Below, one piece after another: positions 29,107 to 40,059 of a stretch of 64,000 nt of DNA. Below the pieces are notes generated by a model. That model was not told the DNA's origin. It ran no database searches and worked only from the letters and a program-made list of their open reading frames with translations. The translations under genes and the position numbers were made by a program. Location of the stretch: NCBI RefSeq assembly GCF_026262505.1, contig NC_067207.1, positions 27,682,082-27,746,081 of the forward strand, in the 5' to 3' direction. Numbering within the stretch: the first letter of the stretch is position 1; every line of letters begins with the position of its first letter. The DNA comes from Trichomonas vaginalis G3 (taxonomy: Eukaryota > Parabasalia > Trichomonadida > Trichomonadidae).

Positions 29107-31035
29107 TTAATTGTTAGGGATTTTGCACTTCGCATTTAATAATTTAAGCATATATGATTCATCGCTATCTGAATCTAAATCAGAATCATCATCATCTGAG
29201 CCAATTTTATCAGAAATTAAGTTTGAATTATCTTCATCACTAATATCTGATGGAGTTAAGCTTTCAATTTTTGAATTCCTTGCTGCATTGTTGCTATTAT
29301 ATACAGCTTTCTTTAAAACTTCATTAAAGAAAACAGAATCATCGCTATCATCAGTTAAATCATCCTGTATCTTTTTAGGAGATTCATCGTCATCAGATGC
29401 ACTTTCTATCATATTTTCTGCTCTCTTTATTAAGTTTGTTGCTTCGGCATCAGCATCACTATCGAATTTGTCTTCATTTGAATCTTCACTGGAATCTTTG
29501 AGTGATATAAGTTGAGTTTGTGGAGCTTTAACAGAAGGTGGAATTGATATTTCATGATAATTCTCGCTGCTGTCGTCGTCATCATCAATATTCAAAAATC
29601 TGTTAATTGCTGATGAATTTGGTTCTTGGCTGAAAACATTGAGAACATTTGTCATCCTCAAATCTCTTCTGATTGTTGAATTATTATTGTCAATTCCACT
29701 TTCAGAAGCTGAAGCACTTTCTTGTTGATCGCTACAGAATGATGCAAGAGCACCAGGCTCATTAACAGCCTTCAAAAGTTCGAAAAGATTATCGCTCTTT
29801 GGTGAATCATTTGAAGCTGATTCACTTTGCAATCTTGCTGGTTGAGGAGTATCAGGAATCAATGGCTCTGTTTGAACTTCCGCTGATTTTGTTGATATGA
29901 TTTCTCTTGTATCTGTTTGAACACCATACGAAGATTTAATTTGAGCAGGGGGTGGAATCCAACCTTTAGATCTTGCTTTTTCTTTCCAATCAAAATTCTG
30001 TTGATAATCTGGAGGTCTCCATCCTAAAAGCATAGCCTTCTGTATCCAATTTGATGAATCCCTACTTCTATGCCTTCTTGAATGATGGTGATGCCTATGA
30101 CGATGTCTTCTTCTACTTCTTTCATCTTCTTCCTCTTCCTCTTCCTCTTCTTCATAATTATCTTCTTCTTCTTCGTCTTCATCATTTCCCGCGCTTTTAG
30201 AGCGTTGTTTCTGGGACTGAACAACCATTTTCTTTGGCTTTTCATCATCTGATGCATCAATTGCTCGATCTTCATGTAAATTAAATTGTCGAATTGGTTC
30301 TGAAATTATTTTTTGAGGTCTGATTGGTTCTTCTGGAATAGGCTTTGGCAATTCTCGTTGAACAGATTGAAGTAATGCTTCTGGTCCGTTTTCTGGTTGT
30401 CTCTTAAAGAATTCTTGATGCATTTCAAAGCCTAATGCAACATTTATGATTGCGCTACCTACAATTTCTTGTGTTGGGCTCTTAAATTCTATTTGTTTGT
30501 TTCTAGCTAAGAACTTAAGCGGTTTTCCATCAACAGTGATTACTTCTTGAAGATTTGGAGGCAGTAATGCAATACCAATGAGTTCCTCACCGGATGTAGT
30601 TGATGTATATAGTTCGAACGCAAGTGTGTATCTTGAAATATCTTCAGGCGGAACTTGAGAATAATCAAGTGCATATCCACAATTTATTATAGGGTCAGGA
30701 TTTATGCAGACAACAAGATTTGTTTGTATCTTTGGACGATCAGGATGTACTCTAATTCTAAGAAAAACTTTAGTGAATAAATCATTGATTTTAATTCTTG
30801 AATTTTTTCGTTTATTAAGTTTGAGATTTAGCAATTTAGTGATAAGTAAGAATAATGTTGTATATTCTCCATATGGTGAAGTACTTATTTTTGTAACAGG
30901 AATTTGGGATCGTATTGGCTGTTGCATTTGTAATGGTTTAACTTGTATTGAAGCTTTTTTCTTATTTTTTGAACTTGATGTCGGTCCGAAGTCACTTGGA
31001 CCAAATGTATCGCTTAAAAAACCCGCATCACTCAT
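29107..31035 (-). CDS. Unknown acidic protein with possible C2-like domain
   Basis: From the ATG at 31035 (M-S-D-A-G-F-L-S-D) this is 642 residues. An upstream in-frame ATG at 31101 would add 22. Residues 50-210 alternate beta strands (L-R-I-R-V, L-V-V-C-I-N, I-G-I-A-L-L-P-P, S-A-I-I-N-V-A-L-G-F) and could be a C2-type fold as in centriolar C2CD3 proteins; this is weak. The rest is disordered: Glu/Asp runs, a His/Arg-rich block near 300-330, and two tandem copies near 335-370 of a motif W-x2-K-A-x3-G-W-x-P-P. The C-terminal 200 residues are rich in Asp and Ser. The 3' end is only 96 bases from the convergent UTP12 gene. Confidence 0.65.
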   Translation of the reverse strand: MSDAGFLSDTFGPSDFGPTSSSKNKKKASIQVKPLQMQQPIRSQIPVTKISTSPYGEYTTLFLLITKLLNLKLNKRKNSRIKINDLFTKVFLRIRVHPDRPKIQTNLVVCINPDPIINCGYALDYSQVPPEDISRYTLAFELYTSTTSGEELIGIALLPPNLQEVITVDGKPLKFLARNKQIEFKSPTQEIVGSAIINVALGFEMHQEFFKRQPENGPEALLQSVQRELPKPIPEEPIRPQKIISEPIRQFNLHEDRAIDASDDEKPKKMVVQSQKQRSKSAGNDEDEEEEDNYEEEEEEEEEDERSRRRHRHRHHHHSRRHRSRDSSNWIQKAMLLGWRPPDYQQNFDWKEKARSKGWIPPPAQIKSSYGVQTDTREIISTKSAEVQTEPLIPDTPQPARLQSESASNDSPKSDNLFELLKAVNEPGALASFCSDQQESASASESGIDNNNSTIRRDLRMTNVLNVFSQEPNSSAINRFLNIDDDDDSSENYHEISIPPSVKAPQTQLISLKDSSEDSNEDKFDSDADAEATNLIKRAENMIESASDDDESPKKIQDDLTDDSDDSVFFNEVLKKAVYNSNNAARNSKIESLTPSDISDEDNSNLISDKIGSDDDDSDLDSDSDESYMLKLLNAKCKIPNN

Positions 31036-31330
31036 TAAAAGTGTACGTTTATTTTTCCATTCACAATCAACTTTCATTAGTAAGTAATATAATTGAACCA
31101 TTTCTATTAGGCATTAAGCAATATTAAACCTGTATTACCCAAATTTCTCCAAATTCTCTGTTATTAAGTAGAATTTGGAGAAGTTTCATTAATACTTGCA
31201 TTGATATAAGATATATTAAAATCGATGGCTGTTAATAGGAATTTCCAAGACATATAATTTAAATTTATGGATATTTTGAAAAACATTTTAAATTTATAAA
31301 TTTTTAAAAAATGTTTTAACATCTTTTAGT

Positions 31331-33355
31331 TTAAACTAATATAAATACAGCAATATATGAAAATGAGATAAATTTTGTGTTGTGGAAATCATTTTTACAT
31401 GAGAATCCAGAACAGAATGCTAATGATTCGATCTGAAGACCGGATGATCTGAGAAGATGAATGAATGTCTTGTTGTTGATGTTCTGAATAAGAGCACCAC
31501 ATTTGAGAAGAGGACAGTCAAGGAATGCGTTAGAACCAACACTCTGGATGCTAGATGGAATTGTGATCTGTTTGAGGTGTGTGCAGCCTTGGAATGAACT
31601 GATGCCAATGCTGAGAAGACTGTTCTCGGGAAGCATGACAGACTCAAGATGTGAACAGCCAATGAATGCACTGTCTTCAATATGTTGGACACCTTCGAGG
31701 AGAGAGAAATAGATGCGTGGTGATGCAGGTGGATATACATGCATGCGGCGTCGGTCGCTGCTGTAAATAGCACTGCTCTCGCTGACAAAGTTCTTAGATT
31801 GGAATTGGTTAACAATGGAAAAATGTGAACAGCCATCAAAAACACCAAATCCAATTCGAAAAAGATTACTATTGCTGCTGATTTGGATAGATTCGAGTTG
31901 GCTGCAGCCTTTGAAGCATTGGTCATCAAGGATTTCAACACTGTCTGGAATGATGATCGAAGAAATGGACGTGTAACTCAATGACTCTGGTCCAATGTTA
32001 ATGCAGTTGCTGGGAACACTGAATGAGGATAAGTGTGTGCAGCCTTTGAACATGGATGCTGAGATAGATCCGAAACCGATTGAATCGCCAATAAATGAGA
32101 CTTGCTCGATGCCACTGTTCATGAAACTGCCTGATCCAACTGAAATGACTTTTGATGGAATAGAGAGATATGTAAGTGATGATAAGCCACTGAAGCACGT
32201 AACACCAAGAGTGATTTGTGATGTAGTCTTGAATGTGATCACTGTTATTGAGTTGCAGTTGAAGAATGCATTCTCTGAAATGGTCAATGGGACGGTTGAT
32301 GAAAATGACAATGATGTGATTTTCGTGTTACCATTGAACGCATCCTTTTCAATTGTTGCTAAATTTTGTTGAAATTTGATATCTCCTATGAGTTGTGTTC
32401 CATCAAATGCTTGCTCCTTGATGAATCTAATTTTAGAACCGAATTCAAATGTCTGGAGTTTTGCACAACCCCAAAATGCACGAATTTCGATAGTTTCTAA
32501 GCTAGATTCGCCTCCAAATTTAATTGAAACTAAATTTTGATTATCTCGGAAAGCATTTGATTTAATTGTCTTTACCGTGCTCAAAAGAACGATTTCAGAA
32601 CCAGATCCTAAATATTGTGAGATAGATTGGTTATGATCAATATAAATAACATAATAATGGTCAAAATAAATGTATTCATTGCTGATTGATGAAATATTAA
32701 TACCTGGGTTAGAAGGTAATGCATTTCCTCCTAAAGATTTCAATGTCTTAGGAAGTGTAATATTAGTAAGAGATTTACAATTAGAAAAAACACTGTCACC
32801 TAAGACTTCGACACCATCAGGTATAACGATTGATGTCAAGCCGGTTCCATCAAAACAATTATTTTCAATCTTCTTCAGTGACTTCGGAAGCTTAATTTGT
32901 TTGAGATCTGTAGTTCTGTAAAATGCATATGTTCCTGTATAATTAACTGAATCTGGAATTATGATCGACGAAAGAAGAGAATTCGCGAAACATCCTCTAT
33001 TGATATAATAAACATTTGGATCAATTTCATATGTTTCTCCAATATTAGAAGCACAATATAATATCTTGGTTCTATCAGCATTATAGACAGCTTTTGTATC
33101 ATCAAATAAATATCGATTTTTACTATGAACACGAATAGATTTCATTGTTTTAATATTAGCAAATACCAGTCCATGAAAGTCTGCAAGATTTTCTGGTACA
33201 ATAAAGTTGATGATTGCAGCATAACTAAAAGCATTTCCATCCAAGATTTGAAGTTGGGAACCTTCAGAAAATGTAACAGAGCTAAGAGAATAACAATAAG
33301 AAATAGCAAAGTTTCGAATAGTTGTTACACTTGAAGGTATATTGATGCTGGTTAT
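31331..33355 (-). pseudogene. BspA-like leucine-rich-repeat protein, C-terminal part of a gene split by insertion
   Basis: The frame is open from 33355 to the stop at 31331 and encodes 674 residues of BspA-like (LRR_5) repeats of about 23 residues: I-P-S-S-V-x-x-I, then A-F-x-x-C-x-x-L. These proteins are a very large trichomonad family, many thought to be surface proteins. The first ATG lies at 33244, but 37 further codons upstream (to 33355) are clear repeat sequence (S-I-N-I-P-S-S-V-T-T-I). The frame then ends at the border of the palindromic element. The matching N-terminal part is at 55745-56119, and the duplicated GGTTAT at the two borders is read in the same frame (I-T) in both parts. 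The fragment lacks an obvious transmembrane tail. Without the insertion the gene would code for about 797 residues. Confidence 0.88.
33350..33355. repeat. Target-site duplication GGTTAT (left copy, outer element)
   Basis: GGTTAT here and at 55745-55750 flank the palindromic outer element. The position is supported independently by the reading frame of the interrupted BspA gene, which runs into exactly this hexamer from both sides. Confidence 0.75.
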
Positions 33356-33623
33356 GTAATAAACAGAAATTCATCAAAAGTGACAGCTCTCAATTTTTTG
33401 ACATTTGTAAATTCTAAATTGAATGAGAAAAATGAAATAATACTAAGCATAATACAATATTCTAGATTTAATTATAATTAGGGAAAAGTTAGTTTTGAGA
33501 GTACTTTTCATAGGCATATAGAATGAAATCTTCTGAAAAATAATATCACATAAACTCATATTATTTTCTAATATATAACTATTTTATATAAAAATCAAAT
33601 TCAATGATCTTAAAAGCGAAGGA
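33356..33623. mobile_element. Palindromic foldback/MITE-like element, left part
   Basis: This 268-base stretch is the reverse complement of roughly 55483-55744. From the shared start TAAACAGAAATTCATC the similarity continues with modest divergence and sharpens towards GATCTTAAAAGCGAAGGA. It carries no gene. With 54765-55744 it made a single element of about 1.25 kb before the Polinton-like element landed in it. Confidence 0.75.
33618..33623. repeat. Target-site duplication GAAGGA (left copy, Polinton-like element)
   Basis: GAAGGA here and at 54759-54764 directly abut the inverted termini AGTAGTATATGAG and CTCATATACTACT. A six-base duplication and AG...CT ends are the known signature of Polinton/Maverick integration. 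Confidence 0.85.
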
Positions 33624-33776
33624 AGTAGTATATGAGTGCGGGTTTAGTGACTTTTTTTGTAACATCTATATATAGACGATGCATTAAAATATATTTATTT
33701 ATAAACACATTAAAAAATTAACATTAATTTTAAAATAATTTATTTTTTTATCTTTTATAAAAGAAGCTATATATAG

Positions 33777-34367
33777 ATGATGTCAGATATTCCGCGATTA
33801 ATTAAACATTGTTTAAATCCTGAATGGGTTAAACTTCAATTTAAAAATGAAGATTGTGAATTATTAAATGAATATGAAAGCCAAAATAAGCTAATGAGGT
33901 ATAAATATAATGATAAAGAATATTTAATTTCATGGAATCAATGGAGTCATAATCAAAGACCTCATAAACGGGAAGAAGAAATTGAAAATAATGAAATGGA
34001 AATCATTGATGACATTAAAGAGGATGGAATTCCTAAATTTTGTAGAAAAACCTTTAGAACTAAGTTAGGAGCATATAAACGTAGAGTATTAAATCCTGAA
34101 TACATAAAACATTTATTTAAAAAGGAAGACTGTGAATTATTAAACGCTAATGAATATGAAAATGCTAAATCAAAATTGAAATATAAATATATTGGAAGTG
34201 ATGAAAGGTGTAAAGATAAAGATAAAGTTTATACAGTTTCATATAATAACTGGCACACGTTAGGGATAAGAAAACATTTAGGAGATTATGGTAAAAGTTC
34301 TGAATTCTTTAAATCTAGTATGTACGAGAGAGTAAAAGAAATTAGAAATAATTATTTTCATGAATGA
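33777..34367 (+). CDS. Element gene: protein with two copies of an unknown domain (left arm)
   Basis: This 196-residue protein holds two copies of a domain of about 60 residues, at roughly 5-62 and 98-175. Shared features are L-N-P-E-W/Y, F-K-x-E-D-C-E-L-L-N, K-Y-K-Y and a final N-x-W. Charge and aromatic spacing would suit nucleic-acid binding, but that is inference. The gene looks whole in both arms. Confidence 0.7.
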   Translation: MMSDIPRLIKHCLNPEWVKLQFKNEDCELLNEYESQNKLMRYKYNDKEYLISWNQWSHNQRPHKREEEIENNEMEIIDDIKEDGIPKFCRKTFRTKLGAYKRRVLNPEYIKHLFKKEDCELLNANEYENAKSKLKYKYIGSDERCKDKDKVYTVSYNNWHTLGIRKHLGDYGKSSEFFKSSMYERVKEIRNNYFHE

Positions 34368-34394
34368 AAAATAAACTTTAAAAATAAATTGAAA

Positions 34395-34763
34395 CTAATG
34401 ATTATTTGAATTTATGAAACCAATTATTTGATTCATTCTTTCTTCAATCTCTTCTATTCTTTTTGTTAAATCATCTATTTTCATTAATGAGGTGATTCTT
34501 GATTGAGGAATAGATTTCAAACTAACCACTCCTTTTATTTTTGAAATTTTGAATCCATCAACTTTAAACATTTTATTCAATTTACATGTTGTCAATTCTT
34601 CAAATAATTTTTTATTATTAGCATAATAGTCATTAAATTCATCAACAGATGAAAAAAATTTTATTTCAGTAATTGGTTTAACAACGTTTATTTTTTGTTG
34701 AACATTTTCACTTTCATTTATTTCTTCCTCCTCTGTTTCATTTATTTTTAAAATTGGTTTCAT
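34395..34763 (-). CDS. Element gene: unknown 122-residue protein (left arm)
   Basis: The protein is Glu/Asn-rich at the start, has a compact middle (V-D-E-F-N-D-Y-Y) and ends in a predicted short coiled coil. It is on the opposite strand to most arm genes. It looks whole in this arm. No family was recognised. Confidence 0.5.
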   Translation of the reverse strand: MKPILKINETEEEEINESENVQQKINVVKPITEIKFFSSVDEFNDYYANNKKLFEELTTCKLNKMFKVDGFKISKIKGVVSLKSIPQSRITSLMKIDDLTKRIEEIEERMNQIIGFINSNNH

Positions 34764-34829
34764 TTATCATTAAATAAAAATTAGAATATAAGTGATGAAA
34801 TATATTTTTTAATTAATATTAAATCAGAA

Positions 34830-35075
34830 ATGGCGGCAGGATTCTTTAAAAAATTATGGGATGGAATTAAGAAAGCTGCAGGTTGGGTTTATAAAAAGGT
34901 TATTAAACCTGTTGCAAACTTTTTGGCACCAGTAGCGAAAACGGCAGGAACTATCATAGGTGGAGTATTAGGTACTAAAGCAGGTAATCCGGCGATGGGA
35001 GCACAAGCAGGTAACGCAATTGGTGGAATTGCTGAAGGAATACTTAATAAAATAGGGGTAATAGTGGAAAAATAA
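34830..35075 (+). CDS. Element gene: small amphipathic/hydrophobic protein A (left arm)
   Basis: This 81-residue protein starts M-A-A-G-F-F-K-K-L-W-D, continues as a basic amphipathic helix and ends in a Gly/Ala-rich hydrophobic stretch (G-T-I-I-G-G-V-L-G). It resembles in style the small membrane-active or core proteins of adenovirus-like and Polinton-like particles. That role is inference. Its neighbour at 35094 shares the same N-terminus. Confidence 0.6.
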   Translation: MAAGFFKKLWDGIKKAAGWVYKKVIKPVANFLAPVAKTAGTIIGGVLGTKAGNPAMGAQAGNAIGGIAEGILNKIGVIVEK

Positions 35076-35093
35076 ATAAATATTATTTTTATC

Positions 35094-35303
35094 TTAGTAT
35101 GGTTGTAGTCTTTGATAAACTTTTTCTCCTTTATTTAAAATTTCTCTTATTGGGGCAGCTTTTGGTGTTATTGATTCAGCAACGTCACTAATTGCTTCTT
35201 TATTCTTAAATATCCAATTTGCTCCTTTCTTCATTGTTTCCCAAACTTTATGCGCTCCTCTTTTTACTTTATCCCACAGTTTCTTAAAGAATCCTGCAGC
35301 CAT
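35094..35303 (-). CDS. Element gene: small amphipathic protein B (left arm)
   Basis: This 69-residue basic protein shares its first eleven residues (M-A-A-G-F-F-K-K-L-W-D) with protein A on the opposite strand, then diverges. Tail-to-tail arrangement with a shared N-terminal motif suggests a common signal or activity. It looks whole in both arms. Confidence 0.6.
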   Translation of the reverse strand: MAAGFFKKLWDKVKRGAHKVWETMKKGANWIFKNKEAISDVAESITPKAAPIREILNKGEKVYQRLQPY

Positions 35304-35370
35304 AGTTGATTATTTCATTAAAATTAAAAATTCATTTTCATTTTAATTTTGATTTTTTATTTAATAATAA

Positions 35371-37009
35371 ATGACGACTAACTATTTGGTGCCAAACACT
35401 AAACCAATTAATGGAAATGTGTTTCATTCATTCGAAAAGATAAATGAAATATTCGCAAAGAATGACGGAAGAAGATATTATAGAGAACTTGAAAGTTCAT
35501 GCTATGACTCTGATGCTCCATATTTTGATGATAAACAAACTCATTTAAGAATTACAAATCCGGCTCATGATGTGAACCAATTAGGTGACACATATATTAA
35601 ACGCAAAGTTAAAGCAACTCTAGTTTCAAATAAAGCTTTCACATGTGATGCCGCTTTTAAATGCATGCGTTTATTCGTTGGTTACAAATCATCAAATCAA
35701 AGCTTTAAACAATTAGAAGTAGAAACCGAAAGAGGTGATGCCGGTTATCTTCAGATGGATTGCGCCCGTGAATCTTTCGCATTTGCAACATATAAACCAA
35801 AATCAGAAAGGAAAGTTAAAAAGTTTGTTCATTCGTTATATAATAATGTTCAAAAATATGATAACTCAGTATGTGGTAAATATATTGACCCTTCAGAAGT
35901 TTTCAAGAAAGCAAATGAAGAAGTTGATATCACTTTTGATATGATTATTCCGGTAAATGATTTGTTAGCATTTCAGGCGTTCGATGATTATCCTAAATCA
36001 TTTGGTGAAATCATTCTTAAATATTATGTTTTCAGGGATACTTTAGTATTTTGTCAGGTTGACCCGTTAAGAGTTGCTGATTTACAAAATTACGTTTATG
36101 AAAAGATAACTGATGAAAATTATGAAAAGATTATGAATCATGTTTATAAATATGATCGCAAATTCCAACAAATCGGACTTCCTGCCAAATTAATTACAAG
36201 CTTAGCCGCTACATCTGCTGACGCAACAGTTGATGACGTTATTATTTCATGCACAAAGATGGAAGTTTTAGAGGATAAATGCATTACACCAGGATACGGT
36301 TTAATTGAAGAATCAGTTAAAGCAATACCACGTTTATTCAGTAAGGAAGATCCATTCATGATTCCAGCTCAACATATTGACGTTCGTTCACTAAATGGAG
36401 GTTGCATCACTCCTGAAGGTATCAGCTCAGATTTCTCATACGCTCTTCATAATGTTACAGATGTTGTGTTAGCATTTCCGAAGAATGCAATGCAAAGAAC
36501 AGTTTTAGAAAATCCAATGCTTCGAGGTCTTCAGGTCACTATAGATTCCAGAAACTTCCCCGATCAAGCGATGACCACAGTGGGTGACATATTCTTTACA
36601 CGTATGCTTCAAGCTTCTGATTTAGATGGAGTGAATGAATGCACAGAAGAATACGAGGACTCATTAACTAGACCACTGAATGATGATAATGGCGCCATTA
36701 GCTAGAACATGGAAAGACCAAACTTCATTCTTATGCACTATTCCAGTTCAACGTGATGGAGCGGGTATATTCTTTGATGGATTAGAAACTTTCAACTCAC
36801 AAGTTACAGTACAAGTGAAAGCTTATCCAATCATTCAGGGTGTAAATGACACTTACTGTTCAAAGGTGACAAATCCTCCTCAGGTTTGGTTTACTAGGAC
36901 TACGTATTGGACATGGACACCGGATGAAGGTTTGAAATATCATCCAACAGGTACACCACCACAGTATAGAAGTTCATATGATGAAATATTGATGAATAGA
37001 AATGTATAA
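35371..37009 (+). pseudogene. Candidate major capsid protein gene (left arm)
   Basis: This is the largest structural gene of the arm apart from the fibre, about 540 codons. A stretch of the form I-P-V-N-D-L-L-A-F-Q-A-F followed by Y-P and G-E-I-I-L resembles the double-jelly-roll capsid proteins of Polintons, and the gene sits next to the packaging ATPase as in that family. The capsid call is inference. The copy is broken. Confidence 0.6.
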
Positions 37010-37033
37010 AATTATAAATTTATTTTTGATTAA

Positions 37034-37847
37034 ATGGATTTAAATTCTGAAGAATTAGCGGGAGTATATAATACATACGTAGATGATATGATTAATGAAG
37101 CATTGAGTGATAATAGAAATGCTCTATCTAAGGAAAAATTAATGAAAATTCCATATTCTGAATGTTACTTAAATTCAATCACTGCAGCAATTGGTAAACA
37201 AAATAAAGGTAAAACATTAACGATATTAAAACAAATTATCATTATTGCTAACACTTCCCCCATTCACATGTGTTAATTTATATCAACCGTTCAGGTTCAC
37301 CTTCAGATGATACATTTGAATCTTTAAAGCATTTAATCAAAATTCCAATTATTTATTTATCACAAGAAGAAGCAGAAGATTATTTAAAAAACTTTTTAAT
37401 GTATAAAGAATTATATAATACAATCAAGAAGCAAGGATTAGAGGATAAAATTATTGATAAACAACGGGATGAATTATTTGAAACACTTTCTATTTCAAAT
37501 TTTGATAGAGAATTTTTGCATTCACTCATTTTTCTAGATGATGCGTGAAATCAAAACTAATAACAAATGAGAAATCATATTTTAATCAGTTATTAACTCA
37601 ATGTCGACACATTCAGTGTTCATTCTTCATGGCTGTTCAATACTTCAAAGCATTAAGCACAAACATTAAATCAAATCTATCAACACTTTTCATTTTCAGT
37701 GGTTTTAGTCGTCAACAGTTGAACGTTATGCTTTATCAAGTGAATTTACCAATGAGCATTAATGAACTTTACACACAATATCAGCAATTAGGTGAACATG
37801 GAAAAATAATAGTTGATTTAAATAAAGGAAGTGTTAAATTTGATTAA
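37034..37847 (+). pseudogene. A32/FtsK-type genome-packaging ATPase gene (left arm)
   Basis: A P-loop G-K-Q-N-K-G-K-T, a Walker B strand ending in F-L-D-D and a later R-H-x-Q-C-S-F-F segment match the packaging ATPases shared by Polintons, virophages and large DNA viruses. Expected size is about 270 residues. The copy is broken. Confidence 0.75.
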
Positions 37848-37887
37848 CTTTTTATAATTAATTTTTATTTTTTATTTATAATTAAAC

Positions 37888-38782
37888 ATGACAGAAATAG
37901 CAAATCTTCTACAGGTTCCATTAAAACAAGGGACAAACAAAAAGGGTGCATATAATAGAACTATGAAAGTTCCAGACGGAATGAAAGAATTAGTCCACAT
38001 TGTTGCGGTCTTCAAAAGATGTTAAACAAATGAGAAACGTTTTAACATTACCAGAAGCTCAAGCATATGCCAAACGTCATGGTCCAAATTGGGAAGCACA
38101 CGAAGCAGACATTACAGGTCCAAATGGAAAACCTGATGGTATAAATGAAGTTTTCGTTACTGATGGTCAAGGTAATATTAAAGTCATAAATGGTATAAAT
38201 TAACTGTATCTGATTATCCTAAACGTAAAGCATATAATGAATGTTATCCTATGCAATTTGATGAAAATGGAAAAGCTGTTAAACAATACATTGGAGAAGG
38301 TGAAATGGTCCAATTAATTCATACCGTCATAATCCATATTCTTATTTCAATGAAGAATTAAACGCTATTGAAGAGGACCGGATGGATTACCACGATATGT
38401 TAATCAGTTTGATGGTCAATATGCAAATTTGAGACCTGAAATTCCAGCTAAGAAATTCTTTAAAGTTGCTTTATTCGATCCAGTGTTCAATGAACAGAAA
38501 GAAGCAATGAAAGCAGAATTTAAACCAATTCAAGTGGCAAGAATTTCTTCATCTTCACTTTCAGAAGCGTTCAAGGAATTGATAAAGAAACCACTTTATT
38601 CTCAACAAGGTTATAACTTTGATTTAATTAAAGAAAGTGATAGACGTAAATTAGAAAAATCAGATGGTTTTAAGAATGCATGTAATGAAATGATTAAAGA
38701 TATTGTAAATGATAAAATAAGACTGGAAGAAACTCAAAGCAATATCAATAACATAATTGGTGCAGTTACAAAGAAAGTATAA
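37888..38782 (+). pseudogene. Element gene: unknown protein with G-P-N-G-K-P-D-G motif (left arm)
   Basis: The central block ([11 protein letters not shown], then V-I-N-G and S-D-Y-P) resembles a conserved segment I recall from proteins of Polinton-like viruses; function unknown, possibly structural. The copy in this arm is broken; the mirror copy looks whole. Confidence 0.55.
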
Positions 38783-38865
38783 GCAAACAAGGATGAACCT
38801 TGGGATATTACCGTAACAACTAAATAAAACTTTAAATATATTTTTCTTTTTTTATTCAATTATAA

Positions 38866-39564
38866 ATGAGAAGACGTTTCACAAGTCAAAAGAACACTAA
38901 CGCAAAAGCAGAGATTACGGTTGGTTATAACGTAAATGATGATAAATCACGAATTATTCAAAATGTTAAAGTTAATGTTAGCCCTGAATTAACAAGGTCA
39001 GCAACACAGTCCAATTTATTAACTCGTGACTTACCGAAGAATGAGAAGGAGCAAAATAAAGAAGATGGAGACCCAATCATTTTATCTGAACCCAGTAAAG
39101 AACCCGTTGAAATCCCCACATATCCAACATACCCCCCGCCTCTTTCATCAAACATCGAGAACCCAGGAATATACGATTCCAGTCGCAATGCGCCATATAA
39201 AGTAGACATTAATTCTGAATTAATGAAAATTTACCGTGATATAATAATTAATAATTATGATTCAATAATAAATTTAATTGATCAATCCGGTTTAATTATT
39301 TTACCTTATGAATCATTAATTCACATTATCGCCATTCTTTGTGATGTTCAAGATTCAGACGTTAAGATTCAATTTTTCATAGATGATGAGGTTTCATGCT
39401 GCGGAACAGTTGCAAAAATAAATCCTATAAAGGATATTAGCACAATTAAGATATCAAAGAACGGAACAACAACTGAACTTCATTTAACATATAATGATAT
39501 TTATAATAAAATAGTTGATGAATATAAAATATCACTTGAAAAATTCTTTGTTAAGGCTATTTAA
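38866..39564 (+). CDS. Element gene: unknown 232-residue protein (left arm)
   Basis: An N-terminal disordered half rich in Pro (Y-P-T-Y-P-P-P) leads to a globular C-terminal half (L-I-I-L-P-Y-E-S-L). No family was recognised. The gene looks whole in both arms and overlaps the end of its convergent neighbour by a few bases. Confidence 0.55.
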   Translation: MRRRFTSQKNTNAKAEITVGYNVNDDKSRIIQNVKVNVSPELTRSATQSNLLTRDLPKNEKEQNKEDGDPIILSEPSKEPVEIPTYPTYPPPLSSNIENPGIYDSSRNAPYKVDINSELMKIYRDIIINNYDSIINLIDQSGLIILPYESLIHIIAILCDVQDSDVKIQFFIDDEVSCCGTVAKINPIKDISTIKISKNGTTTELHLTYNDIYNKIVDEYKISLEKFFVKAI

Positions 39565-40040
39565 TATTCAAGAATTAACATTATTGAATAATAATCCTTT
39601 GAATCATAATCAATAATAATTGACCTTTCACCAGTTTCTATCGTTTGTTTTATTTCTTTTTGTTCCCCACTATCTGGATCGGTCATTGTAATTGTTTTTG
39701 TTATAGTATCAGCTTTATCTTTAACTTCAATCTTTTTTCCATCAGGATATTTAAACCAAAATTCCAAAAATTCGATATTGTCAATCTGTTCATATTTTAA
39801 TCTATCAATTACATTTTTAATACCATCTGAAAATCTTATGAAATGGTCATTATATGGGTTTGATTGAACTAAATTTGAATGAAGTGAAATATAACCCGAT
39901 GATGAATATGACATTGACTCATATTTTCTGAAAACACTAAAATTTATAACATGAATGAATTTCTTATTCGTTGAATTTATGAATTCTTGAGGTAATCTTA
40001 TTCTAGTTTTATTTATCACTGGAAAATAACGCTTTACCAT
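39561..40040 (-). CDS. Element gene: unknown beta-rich protein, possible minor structural protein (left arm)
   Basis: This protein of about 159 residues (ATG at 40040) has the strand pattern I-R-L-P-Q-E-F, Y-I-S-L-H-S-N-L-V-Q and L-E-F-W-F-K-Y-P-D-G, suggestive of a beta sandwich. A minor capsid role is possible but unproven. It looks whole in this arm. Confidence 0.45.
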   Translation of the reverse strand: MVKRYFPVINKTRIRLPQEFINSTNKKFIHVINFSVFRKYESMSYSSSGYISLHSNLVQSNPYNDHFIRFSDGIKNVIDRLKYEQIDNIEFLEFWFKYPDGKKIEVKDKADTITKTITMTDPDSGEQKEIKQTIETGERSIIIDYDSKDYYSIMLILEY

Positions 40041-40059
40041 ATTTTTAATCGTAATAAAA

